Shown in pieces: positions 16,626 through 26,327 of a stretch of DNA of 32,432 bases (position 1 is its first letter; each line of letters opens with the position of its first letter). The notes under the pieces are model-generated. The model had not been told where the DNA came from and searched no databases. It was given only the letters and a program-made list of their open reading frames with translations. This DNA is from an uncultured Flavobacteriales bacterium (GTDB lineage Bacteria; Bacteroidota; Bacteroidia; Flavobacteriales_G; Salibacteraceae). The stretch spans positions 1 through 32,432 of the forward strand of contig CAJXNO010000034.1 of NCBI GenBank assembly GCA_913057205.1, read 5' to 3'. Position numbers and translations under genes: made by a program.

Positions 16626-17933
16626 ATGAAGAAGAACCTCTCCTTGCTCGCTGCTATTTTTCTGTCTGCAACCGCTTTTGCACAACCTGCCATCCTCTCC
16701 GGTCCTATGCCAGGCTATTCCGCTCTGAACGAAGTGGGTATTTGGATGCAGGTGAACAATGAAACCGACGTTATCGCACTGCATTACTGGGAATCTGGCA
16801 AACCAGCACTTTCTTGGACCACCTCACCCGACCATTACGATCGCATGGAAACGCGCATTGCGAAGTTCCGGGTGTCTGAACTCGAGCCTGGCACCACCTA
16901 TGAATATGAGATCATTCTGGATGGCGACACACAAGTGCTGGAGGATACGCTCCGTTTTTCCACCCAAGCACTCTGGCAATACCGCACCGACCCTCCAACC
17001 TTCCACGTGGCGCTTGGAAGCTGTGCCTACATCAATGAAGAGGCCTATGACCGCCCAGGGAAGGCCTATGGTGATGATTATGGAATTTTCAACGCCATCG
17101 CAGATAAGCGGCCTGATGCGATGCTCTGGCTAGGCGATAACATCTACCTCCGGGAATACGACTTTCAAACCTATAAGGGATACCTGCATCGATACAACCA
17201 TACAAGACAAACACCCGAACTGCAGCGACTCCTACGCTCTACGCACCACTACGCCATTTGGGATGATCATGATTTTGGTCCAAACGACGCTACCGGCTCG
17301 TGGATCCATAAGGACTGGGCGCTCAAGAGTTTTGAGGCCTATTGGATGAACCCTAGCTATGGAATCCCCGGAATTCCGGGCAATACAACCGCCTTCAGGA
17401 TGAACGACATCGACTTCTTCTTGCTCGATAATCGATATCACCGCACATCGCACGATAAGAAGTCAGGAACGCCTCAAATGCTGGGCAGCGAGCAGATCGA
17501 GTGGCTCATCGAGAATCTGAAGTACTCTCGTGCACCGTTCAAGATGATCGCTGTGGGAAGTCAAGTATTGAATCCGGCGCGTGTCTACGAGAACTTCGCT
17601 CAGTATGAGCAAGAGCGCGAACAACTCTTGACGCGTATTGTGGAAGAAAAGATCGAAGGCGTGGTATTCCTTACGGGCGACCGACACCACACCGAGCTGA
17701 GGAAAGTGGAAGTGGATGGCATAACGATCTACGATCTCACGGTGAGTCCGCTCACCTCCGGTGTACACGAAGCAACGAATGAAAGCACCAAGAATTTGGT
17801 GCCCGACACCAAGGTTGCGCAACATAATTTCGGGGTATTGGAATTTTCAGGAGAACGTTTGGCGAGGCGAATGAAAATATCCATTTTTGACCGAGATGGT
17901 TTGGAAATCTGGTCCAAAACCATCGACCCTTAA
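16626..17933 (+). CDS. PhoD-family alkaline phosphatase/phosphodiesterase, secreted
   Basis: The 435-residue protein has a signal peptide (NLSLLAAIFLSATAFAQPA, cleavage likely after FAQ). An N-terminal beta-sandwich of about residues 20-115 (TTYEYEIILDGDTQVLEDTLRFST) precedes a PhoD-type metallophosphatase domain. Metal-binding motifs seen are LGSCAYI, MLWLGDNIYLRE, the family signature WDDHDFGPNDA, IDFFLLDNRYHR and VVFLTGDRHHTEL. PhoD enzymes hydrolyse phosphomonoesters and diesters in the periplasm or outside the cell and usually use Ca2+ and Fe3+. Substrate is not predictable. The next gene begins 11 bases after the stop. Confidence 0.88.
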   Translation: MKKNLSLLAAIFLSATAFAQPAILSGPMPGYSALNEVGIWMQVNNETDVIALHYWESGKPALSWTTSPDHYDRMETRIAKFRVSELEPGTTYEYEIILDGDTQVLEDTLRFSTQALWQYRTDPPTFHVALGSCAYINEEAYDRPGKAYGDDYGIFNAIADKRPDAMLWLGDNIYLREYDFQTYKGYLHRYNHTRQTPELQRLLRSTHHYAIWDDHDFGPNDATGSWIHKDWALKSFEAYWMNPSYGIPGIPGNTTAFRMNDIDFFLLDNRYHRTSHDKKSGTPQMLGSEQIEWLIENLKYSRAPFKMIAVGSQVLNPARVYENFAQYEQEREQLLTRIVEEKIEGVVFLTGDRHHTELRKVEVDGITIYDLTVSPLTSGVHEATNESTKNLVPDTKVAQHNFGVLEFSGERLARRMKISIFDRDGLEIWSKTIDP

Positions 17934-17944
17934 ACTCATCCTTC

Positions 17945-18472
17945 ATGGCTACACTGCGCTCTCATGATACGGCTACCATCATCAATGAAACAGGCAAGAA
18001 CCTTCATCAGTGGTTCTCAGAATTAGAGGGACGTGGATTCGAGTGCATTCATTGGAAAAAGCAGGTGAAAGCCTTAGCTGAAGAGTATCAATTGGATCAA
18101 GAGTGGGCAGAGTTCATCGCAGAGGCGTTCTGTTCAGAATGTGGACTTCCCTGGAAGGATCAAGCCAGCCAAGGATACCAGATCTTAGTCACGAAGACCT
18201 TTCCCTTTCCATTGGAACATGTGCAGCAATTCACCAACGAATGGTTTGAGCATGAGCAACGAGCGGCTCCCAGCAAACAGCATCCATCCAATGGAAAAAC
18301 CAACTTTCAGTGGATGACGGATGATTCAACGGTAAGCGTGAAACTGGAGTCGAAGGGCAAGCAAAAAACGCGCATCCTACTTACCCACAAAGAACTTCCA
18401 AACTCATCTGACGCGGAGATCATGCGCAACTTTTGGAAGGAGAGCCTCCACGGCATGGTGGGCTCACTCTAA
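17945..18472 (+). CDS. Hypothetical protein with C-terminal SRPBCC-like domain
   Basis: The 175-residue soluble protein has two parts. Residues 1-75 are helical (INETGKNLHQWFSELEGRGFECIHWKKQVKALAEEYQLDQEWAEFI) and resemble the DUF4287-type helical domain found in front of START/AHSA1 domains. Residues 78-175 have strands such as FQWMTDDSTVSVKLESKGKQKTRILLTHKEL and a final helix, compatible with a shortened SRPBCC (AHSA1-like) ligand-binding fold. Assignment is by pattern only. It lies 11 bases after the phosphatase and is probably co-transcribed. It converges on hemF with only three bases between stop codons. Confidence 0.6.
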   Translation: MATLRSHDTATIINETGKNLHQWFSELEGRGFECIHWKKQVKALAEEYQLDQEWAEFIAEAFCSECGLPWKDQASQGYQILVTKTFPFPLEHVQQFTNEWFEHEQRAAPSKQHPSNGKTNFQWMTDDSTVSVKLESKGKQKTRILLTHKELPNSSDAEIMRNFWKESLHGMVGSL

Positions 18473-18475
18473 AAC

Positions 18476-19375
18476 CTATTTTGGAACATGCACGGTACGC
18501 AGGTAGTGCTGCGTTCGCTCCTCTTCACCGCCTTCTGGCCATGATTGCGTGTACTTCCACCCTGTTTCAGGTGGCAAACTCATCAAAATGGAATCGATGC
18601 GTCCGTCTGTATCCAAGCCGAACTTTGTTCCTTTATCCAGCACCAGGTTGAACTCCACGTATCGGCTTCTGCGGTGCATCTGCCAGGCCTTTTGTTGCTC
18701 ATTGTAGACCGCATCCTTGTACTTGCGCATCAAGGTGGTATAAATCGGAGCGAAGCGTTTTCCGACGTCTTGAACAAAAGCAAATAATTCCGCCTTTCCC
18801 TTGCCTTCGGTCTGGGTATTCAAGCGATCAAAGAAGATACCGCTCACTCCGCGTGACTCTTGCCGATGCTTGATGTAGAAGTATTCATCTGCCCATTTAG
18901 CAAAGCGCGGATAATACTGCGAGTCATATTGGTCGCAGACGGCTTTGAGTTCATTATGGAACCAATTGGCGTCTTCTTCCACCACATAATGCGGCGTGAG
19001 GTCTATGCCTCCTCCAAACCACCACACCTCATCGTTCATCTCAAAGTAGCGAACGTTCATGTGGATGATCGGCACATGCGGGTTCTCCGGATGCATCACA
19101 ATGCTGACACCGGTGGCGAAGAAGGCATCAGAATCCACCTTCAAAGCTGATTTGATCTTGTCAGGCAGGGTGCCGTGAACGGCAGAGAAGTTGACGCCGC
19201 CTTTCTCGATCACTGCCCCACGCTCGATCACACGTGTATGTCCGCCTCCACCACCTGGACGTTCCCAGGTTTCTTCTTCAAAGCGACCTTTTCCATCCTC
19301 CGCTTCAATGGCTGCGCTGATCTCCAGCTGCAAACCCCTAAACCAATCGGCTATTTCATCTCTTGTGTAGGCCAC
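18476..19375 (-). CDS. hemF: Oxygen-dependent coproporphyrinogen III oxidase
   Basis: HemF converts coproporphyrinogen III to protoporphyrinogen IX using O2, a late step of haem biosynthesis in the cytosol. The 299 residues equal the E. coli enzyme in length. Typical blocks are FGGGIDLTPHYVVEEDANWFHN, CDQYDSQYYPRFAKWADEYFYIKHR, RGVSGIFFDRL, YVEFNLVLDKGTKFGLDTDGRIDSILMSLPP and an N-terminal THVIERG-like TRVIERGAVIEKGGVNFSAVHG. Its start lies 25 bases inside the preceding LysM gene, so it depends on that transcript. Use of the oxygen-dependent enzyme suggests an aerobic lifestyle, though an O2-independent HemN elsewhere is not excluded. Confidence 0.95.
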   Translation of the reverse strand: MAYTRDEIADWFRGLQLEISAAIEAEDGKGRFEEETWERPGGGGGHTRVIERGAVIEKGGVNFSAVHGTLPDKIKSALKVDSDAFFATGVSIVMHPENPHVPIIHMNVRYFEMNDEVWWFGGGIDLTPHYVVEEDANWFHNELKAVCDQYDSQYYPRFAKWADEYFYIKHRQESRGVSGIFFDRLNTQTEGKGKAELFAFVQDVGKRFAPIYTTLMRKYKDAVYNEQQKAWQMHRRSRYVEFNLVLDKGTKFGLDTDGRIDSILMSLPPETGWKYTQSWPEGGEEERTQHYLRTVHVPK

Positions 19376-21206
19376 TGGGCAAACTTCTTTAATCGATAAG
19401 CATCGTATTCATAGAGCTGCACGCTTTGGTTCTCCGTACCGCTTTGGTCCATTACGCGAAACAGGTTGATGTCCATCATCAACCCGTCAAACGAAAAGCG
19501 CTCTGGTTCCTTGAACCATTCAATCTTCTGATAAGCGGCCTGGGTCAAAACATAGCTCGCAACATCATAGCCCATCAGCGTGTAGCGGTTTGGCTCAAAG
19601 CCCATGCGCTTGCGGAAGTTTTCAAAGAATCCGTTGATGCGATAATCCTGAAAGTCCAGGTGATTGCTGATTGGCAGGGTTACCTGAAGTTGGTGCAAAT
19701 ACTTCACCTCAAAATCGCTCTCAAATTTGAGCCAATCCTCCAAGCCGATGAGTCGGAAGCGGTACTTGCCTTCGTTCTCGTATTGAAAGTCATATAAACC
19801 GGTCAGGAGCTTTGTAACAAAGACCTTGTTGTTTGAAGGCACCACCAAGGTGTAGGAAGCAGAATCCTTGAATCGCATGCCGAGGGTTTCGTCGTTGATA
19901 TCCCACAACTTCACCTCACGTACCACGTCGTTGATGAAGGTATCCGGAATTCCGAGCGCCTTCCCCATACGAGATTTGAAGAACTCAATGTTGTCTTGGT
20001 CTTGGAACTTGTTGCTGTTCACCACGATCACGTTAGAATCCTTGTAGTTGGCCGCTAAGTACTTCGCAATTCCTTCGAGCTGCATGCGCTCACTGGGCGT
20101 GGTTTTGATGGCATTCGGGCGCTTGAAGAGGATCTTAGAGGGTTTGGGAACCGGACAGATCACCGGTACACCGCGTGGAAGCAGGTAGTCTGCCACTTGC
20201 TCGTACTGATCGGTAAAGAACGGACCTATGACCACCTCGGCAGAATCCAATTTACCAGAGCGGATGATGTTGCCCATGAACGCCGTGTCTTGTCCACCGT
20301 CTAGCACCTGAACGCTCAGTTTCAATCGCTGCGCCTCTGGCAAGGAGTCCATCGCATAGAGAAAGCCCCTGTAGAAGCTCAGTCCAACCCGCTGGATCTC
20401 ACTGATCTTGAAGTCTTCAATGGCCCCTGAATCTGGAAAGGTCGGACTGAAAGGCAGTAGCAGTGTGATGGACAAAGCAGCCCCAGAATCTGGTACGAGG
20501 GTGACGATGGAGTCCACAGTGTCTTTGAGCGGTGTGATCTTCTTTTTACCCTCCAGTTTGCTCGGTGCTGTCTTGGTTCCAGGAATACGCAGGGCCATGC
20601 CTTCTTTCAGACCGATTGGCAGTCCATCGTTGGCGGCTTTAAGCGCTTCTACCGTGGTATTGTACTGTTTGCTTAAGCCATAAAGGGTTTCCTTCGGCTG
20701 AACGATGTGCCGTTCTAAGGTGTCGGGTTGTGCCGGTGCGATGTGTTCTTCCTCCTTCACCTCCGCCTTTTCGATGGGCACCTGTAGGAGCATACCGATC
20801 TTCAATCCTTCCTGTTCCACGGCTGGGTTTGCCTTCAACAGCGCATTGAGGGGTACATCGTATTGCTTGCTGATCGCGTAGAGCGTTTCCTTTGGTTTCA
20901 CTTCGTGCGAAATGAAATCGCTGCTCTGTTCCACCACGCCGCCCAAATCGCGTTTGTTCTCCTTCGTTACCGGTATGAGTAAGGTTTGGTTCACCTTCAA
21001 GCCCTCCTCCTTGATCACCGGATTGTGCTGTTCAATATCGCCGATGGTGGTCTGGTAGAGCTTGCTGATCGCATACAGCGTATTGCCCTTCTCTACCACA
21101 TGCAGGTAGTATTTCTGGCCATTGATCTTGTGCACCTCAGGTTTCTCCTGAGCAAGCAGTGAAAAGCTGGTAAAAAGCGTGAGTAGCAGCGCTATGTAAG
21201 CGTTCT

Positions 21207-21216
<10 letters not shown>
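19351..21216 (-). CDS. LysM-repeat protein with periplasmic-binding-protein (type 1) domain
   Basis: The 621-residue secreted protein has a signal peptide ([18 protein letters not shown]). Three LysM repeats follow at about 37-82, 102-147 and 169-212, each carrying an ETLYAIS/NTLYAIS core. A short linker leads to a domain of about residues 255-600 that resembles type 1 periplasmic ligand-binding proteins ([54 protein letters not shown]). LysM domains bind peptidoglycan GlcNAc, so the protein probably sits on the cell wall. The binding domain resembles that of LpoA-like or amino-acid receptor proteins. The natural ligand is unknown. It overlaps guaA by 10 bases and hemF by 25. Confidence 0.8.
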
Positions 21217-22736
<1,520 letters not shown>

Positions 22737-22739
22737 GCG

Positions 22740-22772
22740 CAAATGTATTTCTTCACGTGCTTTTAACCCCAA
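22740..22772 (-). promoter_or_regulatory. Promoter for the guaA operon, abutting the start codon
   Basis: The minus strand carries TACATTTG (22740-22747), a perfect -7 box, with TTG at 22770-22772 and a 22-base spacer. The box ends 3 bases before the ATG at 22736 and 12 before the ATG at 22727. Transcription would start at or next to the first ATG. Confidence 0.5.
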
Positions 22773-22816
22773 AACATCTGGCGAATGTTTCCACGAAGGC
22801 GTTTGTTGAAAACAAA

Positions 22817-22838
22817 AAAGGGAGCCGAGGCTCCCTTC
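22817..22838 (-). terminator. Rho-independent terminator after the YceI gene
   Basis: On the minus strand AAGGGAGC-type arms (22818-22825 and 22830-22837) form a GC-rich stem over a 4-base loop, followed by TTTTTTG. It lies 23 bases after the YceI stop and insulates guaA from it. Confidence 0.8.
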
Positions 22839-22860
22839 TTCTTACTTAGGTCGTGATTCC

Positions 22861-23505
22861 TTAAGCTGCAGAAGCAACCAAAGTGATCTCTAACTCAATG
22901 TCATCAGACAGTACCGTGTCTTCTAGGAAGTGCTCCCATGCCACATCGTACTTCTGACGATCGAATACCAACTTACCAGTAGCGGTCATGGTACCGTCTT
23001 CGTTCATCTTCATATCGCTGATAACGATGGTTTCTTCGTTGGTGTTACCACGGATGGTCAAGTTTCCTTTGATGTTGTTTCCTTCTACTGAAGTGATCTC
23101 AAAGTTTGCCATTGGGTGCTCCTCTACTGCGAAGAAGTCAGCACTTGAAAGGTGTGCTACCAACTTAGAAGCTGGATTCTCTTCACTGTAGCCATCATCT
23201 GTTGGCTCGATGGTGTTCATGTCTACCACAAAGCTTCCACCAGTGATGTTACCACCTTCAGTGGTCAACGCGCCTTTCCTTACTTTGATGTTGCCGTAGT
23301 GTCCGTAAACGTTGGCACCTGCAGTACCTGCCTCCCATCGTATGTTAGACTGTGCTGGATCAACGCTCCAGCTCATGGCTACCGCCTCCGTTGTTTCCTC
23401 TGTAGCTGGAGCTTCTGTCTCAGCTGTTTCTGTTGATCCGCCTCCGCAAGACGCTAGCGCCAATGTGGTGGAGATCGCTGTGATAATCAAGATGTTCTTC
23501 TTCAT
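22861..23505 (-). CDS. YceI-family lipoprotein (lipocalin-like isoprenoid-binding fold)
   Basis: From the ATG at 23505 the protein has 214 residues and begins MKKNILIITAISTTLALASC, a lipoprotein signal with lipobox LASC. The in-frame ATG 48 bases upstream would hide this signal, so I reject it. An acidic Thr/Glu linker (STETAETEAPATEETTEAV) precedes the YceI domain: MSWSVDPAQSNIRWEAGTAG, GHYGNIKVRKGALT, GGSFVVDMNTIEPTD, HLSSADFFAVEEHPMANFEITSV and GNLTIRGNT. YceI proteins are periplasmic beta-barrels that bind polyprenyl-type lipids; the exact role is unsettled. It is followed by a strong terminator. The -7-like box TATCTTCG lies 19 bases upstream. Confidence 0.88.
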   Translation of the reverse strand: MKKNILIITAISTTLALASCGGGSTETAETEAPATEETTEAVAMSWSVDPAQSNIRWEAGTAGANVYGHYGNIKVRKGALTTEGGNITGGSFVVDMNTIEPTDDGYSEENPASKLVAHLSSADFFAVEEHPMANFEITSVEGNNIKGNLTIRGNTNEETIVISDMKMNEDGTMTATGKLVFDRQKYDVAWEHFLEDTVLSDDIELEITLVASAA

Positions 23506-23524
23506 TGTTTTGGTTATTTGGTTG

Positions 23525-23532
23525 CGAAGATA
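23525..23532 (-). promoter_or_regulatory. Probable -7 box for the YceI gene
   Basis: TATCTTCG matches TAnnTTTG at all but one of its fixed positions and lies 19 bases upstream of the ATG at 23505. No clear -33 TTG is visible. Confidence 0.35.
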
Positions 23533-23569
23533 AAAAATAAGATGTTGATACACTTAATGTCAGTACGGT

Positions 23570-25153
23570 TTATTTTATCGTAATGACCCTCACATAACCC
23601 TCCATCGGGTTGAATTGTTTACGCATTTCTTCTAACCCGTCTGACAATGAGCGATCTGTGAAGAAACTTAGCCAATTCAACACCCGCTCTTGAGGCACTC
23701 CACCAGGATGAACAACGTCCTTCCATTCGCTCAGGCGACGCTCCAAGGTCTCGTTCTTGCGCTTATCTGCCCGCAAGACTTTCTTTTTCAATGCTTCCAG
23801 TCGATTCAGGATGCGCTGGTGCTCGGCGCGGGTACTTTCCGCTAAGGTGGGATCGAACTGTTCTAGGGCTTCTTCCAATTCCTGCATGTGCACATCAATT
23901 CGCTTCCTACGCTCCTCTACTAGAAACTCATGGGTACCATTGGCACGCAACTGCTCTTTGAGCAATTCTTCCTCTGAGCGATAAACATCTGTTGGAGACA
24001 GTCCCAATTGCTCCATGCGCTTCGCCGTTTTGGCATCCATCAACACCGCCATGTCGCGCAGCATAAGCTGTGGAAAGAATACATCCATCGATGCGAAGGC
24101 TTGTTTGAACTGCAACCAATAGCTCAATTCTCCGGGTCCACCGATGTAGCATAGGTTTGGCAGGATCACTTCTTGGTACATAGGTCGCAAGACTACGTTC
24201 GGACTGAAACGCTCCGGATGTTCGTTCACATGTGCTTTCAGGGCTTCTGGCGTCCATTCATATTTCCCATCAACGGTCACCACTTTGCCCTCCTGCCATT
24301 CCAGTCGCTCCCGATACCCATCCAACATGTAGAACAGGTTGATGGCACGCGGCGTCACTTGGGTTCCATAGTCGTGCTTTGCCAGCGCATGCGAGGCTTC
24401 CTCCACTCCTTTTTGGGCTGTAGCTTCGAAAATATCTTTCAGCATTTGCGCTGTAAACAAGGATTTCAGCTTGGGGTCATCCGCATCGATCACCACCACC
24501 CCCATATCCCCAAAGGCCCACTGCACCAGGTCACGCGTTGCTTGTGCCAATGTCTTCTCTGCTGCAAAAAGCGATGCAATAAACGCTCCTGTCTCCTTCC
24601 ACCCCGGCAGTCCGTCGAATTCGCTGCTGAGTTGCTGCAAGGCCTGCTGAAATCCAGCTAAGCTGTGTCTACCCACTGGCCCAATGAGGTCTTCCCCCCA
24701 GTCGTATGTTTTTCCACCGATCTGTGTCGACCGGATCTCTTCAAAATCGTGGTCTTCTGAAGCCATCCAATACACCGGAACAGACTTGATGCCCTGCTCT
24801 TCTGCGAGCTGACTCCATTTTACCGCCGAGAGGATCTTGTAAAAGAAGAACAGCGGTCCACCCAACACGCATAATTGGTGACCAGTTGTTATGGTATAAA
24901 CATCAACCTCCAGCAGTCGATCAATGTTCGCCTTGGCGCTTTTTGAGGTGTGAGAAGATGCTTCGAATTGCGATTTCAGTACATCGACCAAGGTTTGTCG
25001 GTCAACCGGGAACTTCACTCGTTCTGCTGCAGCCGATCTCAATCCCTCCAAGCTGGGCGAAAAGGTGTAAAACTCCTTCAGCACAGCGCTTTCCTTCAAA
25101 TAATCTTGGATCAGTTTTGGCACAGAGGCCTCGATACACTCAACTTCTATCAC
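23570..25153 (-). CDS. bshC: Putative cysteine ligase BshC (bacillithiol synthesis)
   Basis: BshC adds cysteine to GlcN-malate in the last step of bacillithiol biosynthesis, a cytosolic thiol of Firmicutes and Bacteroidota. The 527-residue protein has the HUP/Rossmann start of the family, with TITTGHQLCVLGGPLFFFYKILSAVKW, VPVYWMASEDHDFEEI, LRPMYQEVILPNLCYIGGPGELSYWLQFK and a coiled-coil C-terminal region (MQELEEALEQF, RLEALKKKVLRADKRKNETLERRL). Length is near the usual 530-540. The start is GTG at 25153, supported by a good Shine-Dalgarno (GAGGAG about 5 bases upstream), unusual in this window. It follows the 147-residue lipoprotein gene by 11 bases. Its function has been inferred mainly in Bacillus. 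Confidence 0.9.
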   Translation of the reverse strand: MIEVECIEASVPKLIQDYLKESAVLKEFYTFSPSLEGLRSAAAERVKFPVDRQTLVDVLKSQFEASSHTSKSAKANIDRLLEVDVYTITTGHQLCVLGGPLFFFYKILSAVKWSQLAEEQGIKSVPVYWMASEDHDFEEIRSTQIGGKTYDWGEDLIGPVGRHSLAGFQQALQQLSSEFDGLPGWKETGAFIASLFAAEKTLAQATRDLVQWAFGDMGVVVIDADDPKLKSLFTAQMLKDIFEATAQKGVEEASHALAKHDYGTQVTPRAINLFYMLDGYRERLEWQEGKVVTVDGKYEWTPEALKAHVNEHPERFSPNVVLRPMYQEVILPNLCYIGGPGELSYWLQFKQAFASMDVFFPQLMLRDMAVLMDAKTAKRMEQLGLSPTDVYRSEEELLKEQLRANGTHEFLVEERRKRIDVHMQELEEALEQFDPTLAESTRAEHQRILNRLEALKKKVLRADKRKNETLERRLSEWKDVVHPGGVPQERVLNWLSFFTDRSLSDGLEEMRKQFNPMEGYVRVITIK

Positions 25154-25164
25154 ACTACTCCTCT

Positions 25165-25608
25165 TTAAAACGATGGGATATCAATGGTAAAACTTCTTGA
25201 CCAAACAGAGCTCCTTCCGTTCACCAATTCGATCCTATGCCGCATTTCATAGGATGACTCTGTTTTCAGATCGCTGCGTGCAACAAATCCTGCGCCAGCA
25301 TCGTCAAGGTTGACAACCGAGGTGAAACTTGATTCATTCGGATCACTGATCGATTGAAACTCAAGCGTCACTTGCTCCACTGCATCCCACTCTGATTGAA
25401 ACGATACCCGATCAAACTGCAGGTTGATCCGCACATCAGAGGATAGGCTATCCATGGCCTCTACTCGAATGCTATCCACTTGGATTGGATTGGGCACTTG
25501 CTCAACCCATCGGTTGTACTCCAACTCGGGAAGGTCATCGTATTTGGCACACGACCACAGACCCAACATCAAGATGAACATGCCGATATGTTGCCAAGGT
25601 AACTTCAT
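25165..25608 (-). CDS. Hypothetical lipoprotein
   Basis: The 147-residue protein has a clear lipobox (GLWSC, Cys near residue 20) after a hydrophobic core MFILMLGLW. The mature part is beta-rich with acidic surface (VRINLQFDRVSFQSEWDAVEQVTLEFQS, SSYEMRHRIELVNGRSSVWSRSFTIDI), compatible with one immunoglobulin-like or fibronectin-like domain. No family recognised. Its start overlaps the stop of the PEGA-like gene by 4 bases. The two probably form a module between rimO and bshC. Confidence 0.6.
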   Translation of the reverse strand: MKLPWQHIGMFILMLGLWSCAKYDDLPELEYNRWVEQVPNPIQVDSIRVEAMDSLSSDVRINLQFDRVSFQSEWDAVEQVTLEFQSISDPNESSFTSVVNLDDAGAGFVARSDLKTESSYEMRHRIELVNGRSSVWSRSFTIDIPSF

Positions 25609-26315
25609 CGATGCAGTGTGTAATGCAGTGCTATGCCTTGTCCTCCAACTCCACCGCTAAAGGTGAGTCGAGGTACTTCATTGTATTCGGGTGCATCCAA
25701 CCGAAAGGACAGGTATTCCAAAGCCACTACTGCCAAGCCACCCATGATGCCCGCCGTGACCAAGGTGTTCTGCCGGCGTTCAAAGCTCGCACGCTGGATG
25801 TTGTACAACTCCTTTTCGAACTCATAAATCGCTTCTACCGCTTGGATCTCTTCTGAAACCACCGAAGTGGATTGGAGGTCTGCCCATTCCAAGGCCTGGC
25901 TGTACGCGCGCTCCGTTGCCTGATTAGACCGCACATAGCCCATACCCTGGAAGGTCATCCAGCCGACATACGCAGCGGGAACAACAAAGCGCGTTCCATG
26001 CTTGATGACCTGGTATTCGCGCAGTTCTTGTAGATGCGCTTGATAGAGCTCACTCAAAGGAAGGTCTAAGGCGTAGGTGTAAGGTTCATCCAGCTTGACC
26101 TGAATGCTGTCTCTTTGGTAATCATGTCCGGCCTTCCAAACTTCTATGCGGTGCCACCCGCTTGCTAATTCAAGCGTATCGCTGCCTTCATGCTTCTTCC
26201 CAACGATGTGGATGAACGCATCATTGGGCGTAACCTCAAGGATGAGTGTGCCGCTTTGGGCCAACATCCCGAAGGGCAATAAGAAAACGAGCAGTGTGAG
26301 TTGAAGTATTCGCAC
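25605..26315 (-). CDS. Secreted PEGA-like protein with C-terminal membrane segment
   Basis: The 236-residue protein has a signal peptide (LQLTLLVFLLPFGMLAQ). Residues 20-90 look PEGA-like (TLILEVTPNDAFIHIVGKKHEGSDTLELASGWHRIEVWKAGHDYQRDSIQV). A helical part follows (YSQALEWADLQSTSVVSEEIQAVEAIYEFEKELYNIQRASFERRQ), then a hydrophobic segment TLVTAGIMGGLAVVALEYLSF. It ends in beta-like residues. PEGA domains are thought to bind cell-surface material. It lies 12 bases after rimO and overlaps the lipoprotein gene. Confidence 0.62.
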   Translation of the reverse strand: MRILQLTLLVFLLPFGMLAQSGTLILEVTPNDAFIHIVGKKHEGSDTLELASGWHRIEVWKAGHDYQRDSIQVKLDEPYTYALDLPLSELYQAHLQELREYQVIKHGTRFVVPAAYVGWMTFQGMGYVRSNQATERAYSQALEWADLQSTSVVSEEIQAVEAIYEFEKELYNIQRASFERRQNTLVTAGIMGGLAVVALEYLSFRLDAPEYNEVPRLTFSGGVGGQGIALHYTLHR

Positions 26316-26327
26316 GATGGAAAGGTT

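Noticed and set aside
22737-22772. Extension of GuaA from TTG 22772
   Set aside because: Unrelated residues that span the promoter box.
23506-23553. Extension of the YceI protein from ATG 23553
   Set aside because: Would bury the lipoprotein signal that starts at ATG 23505.
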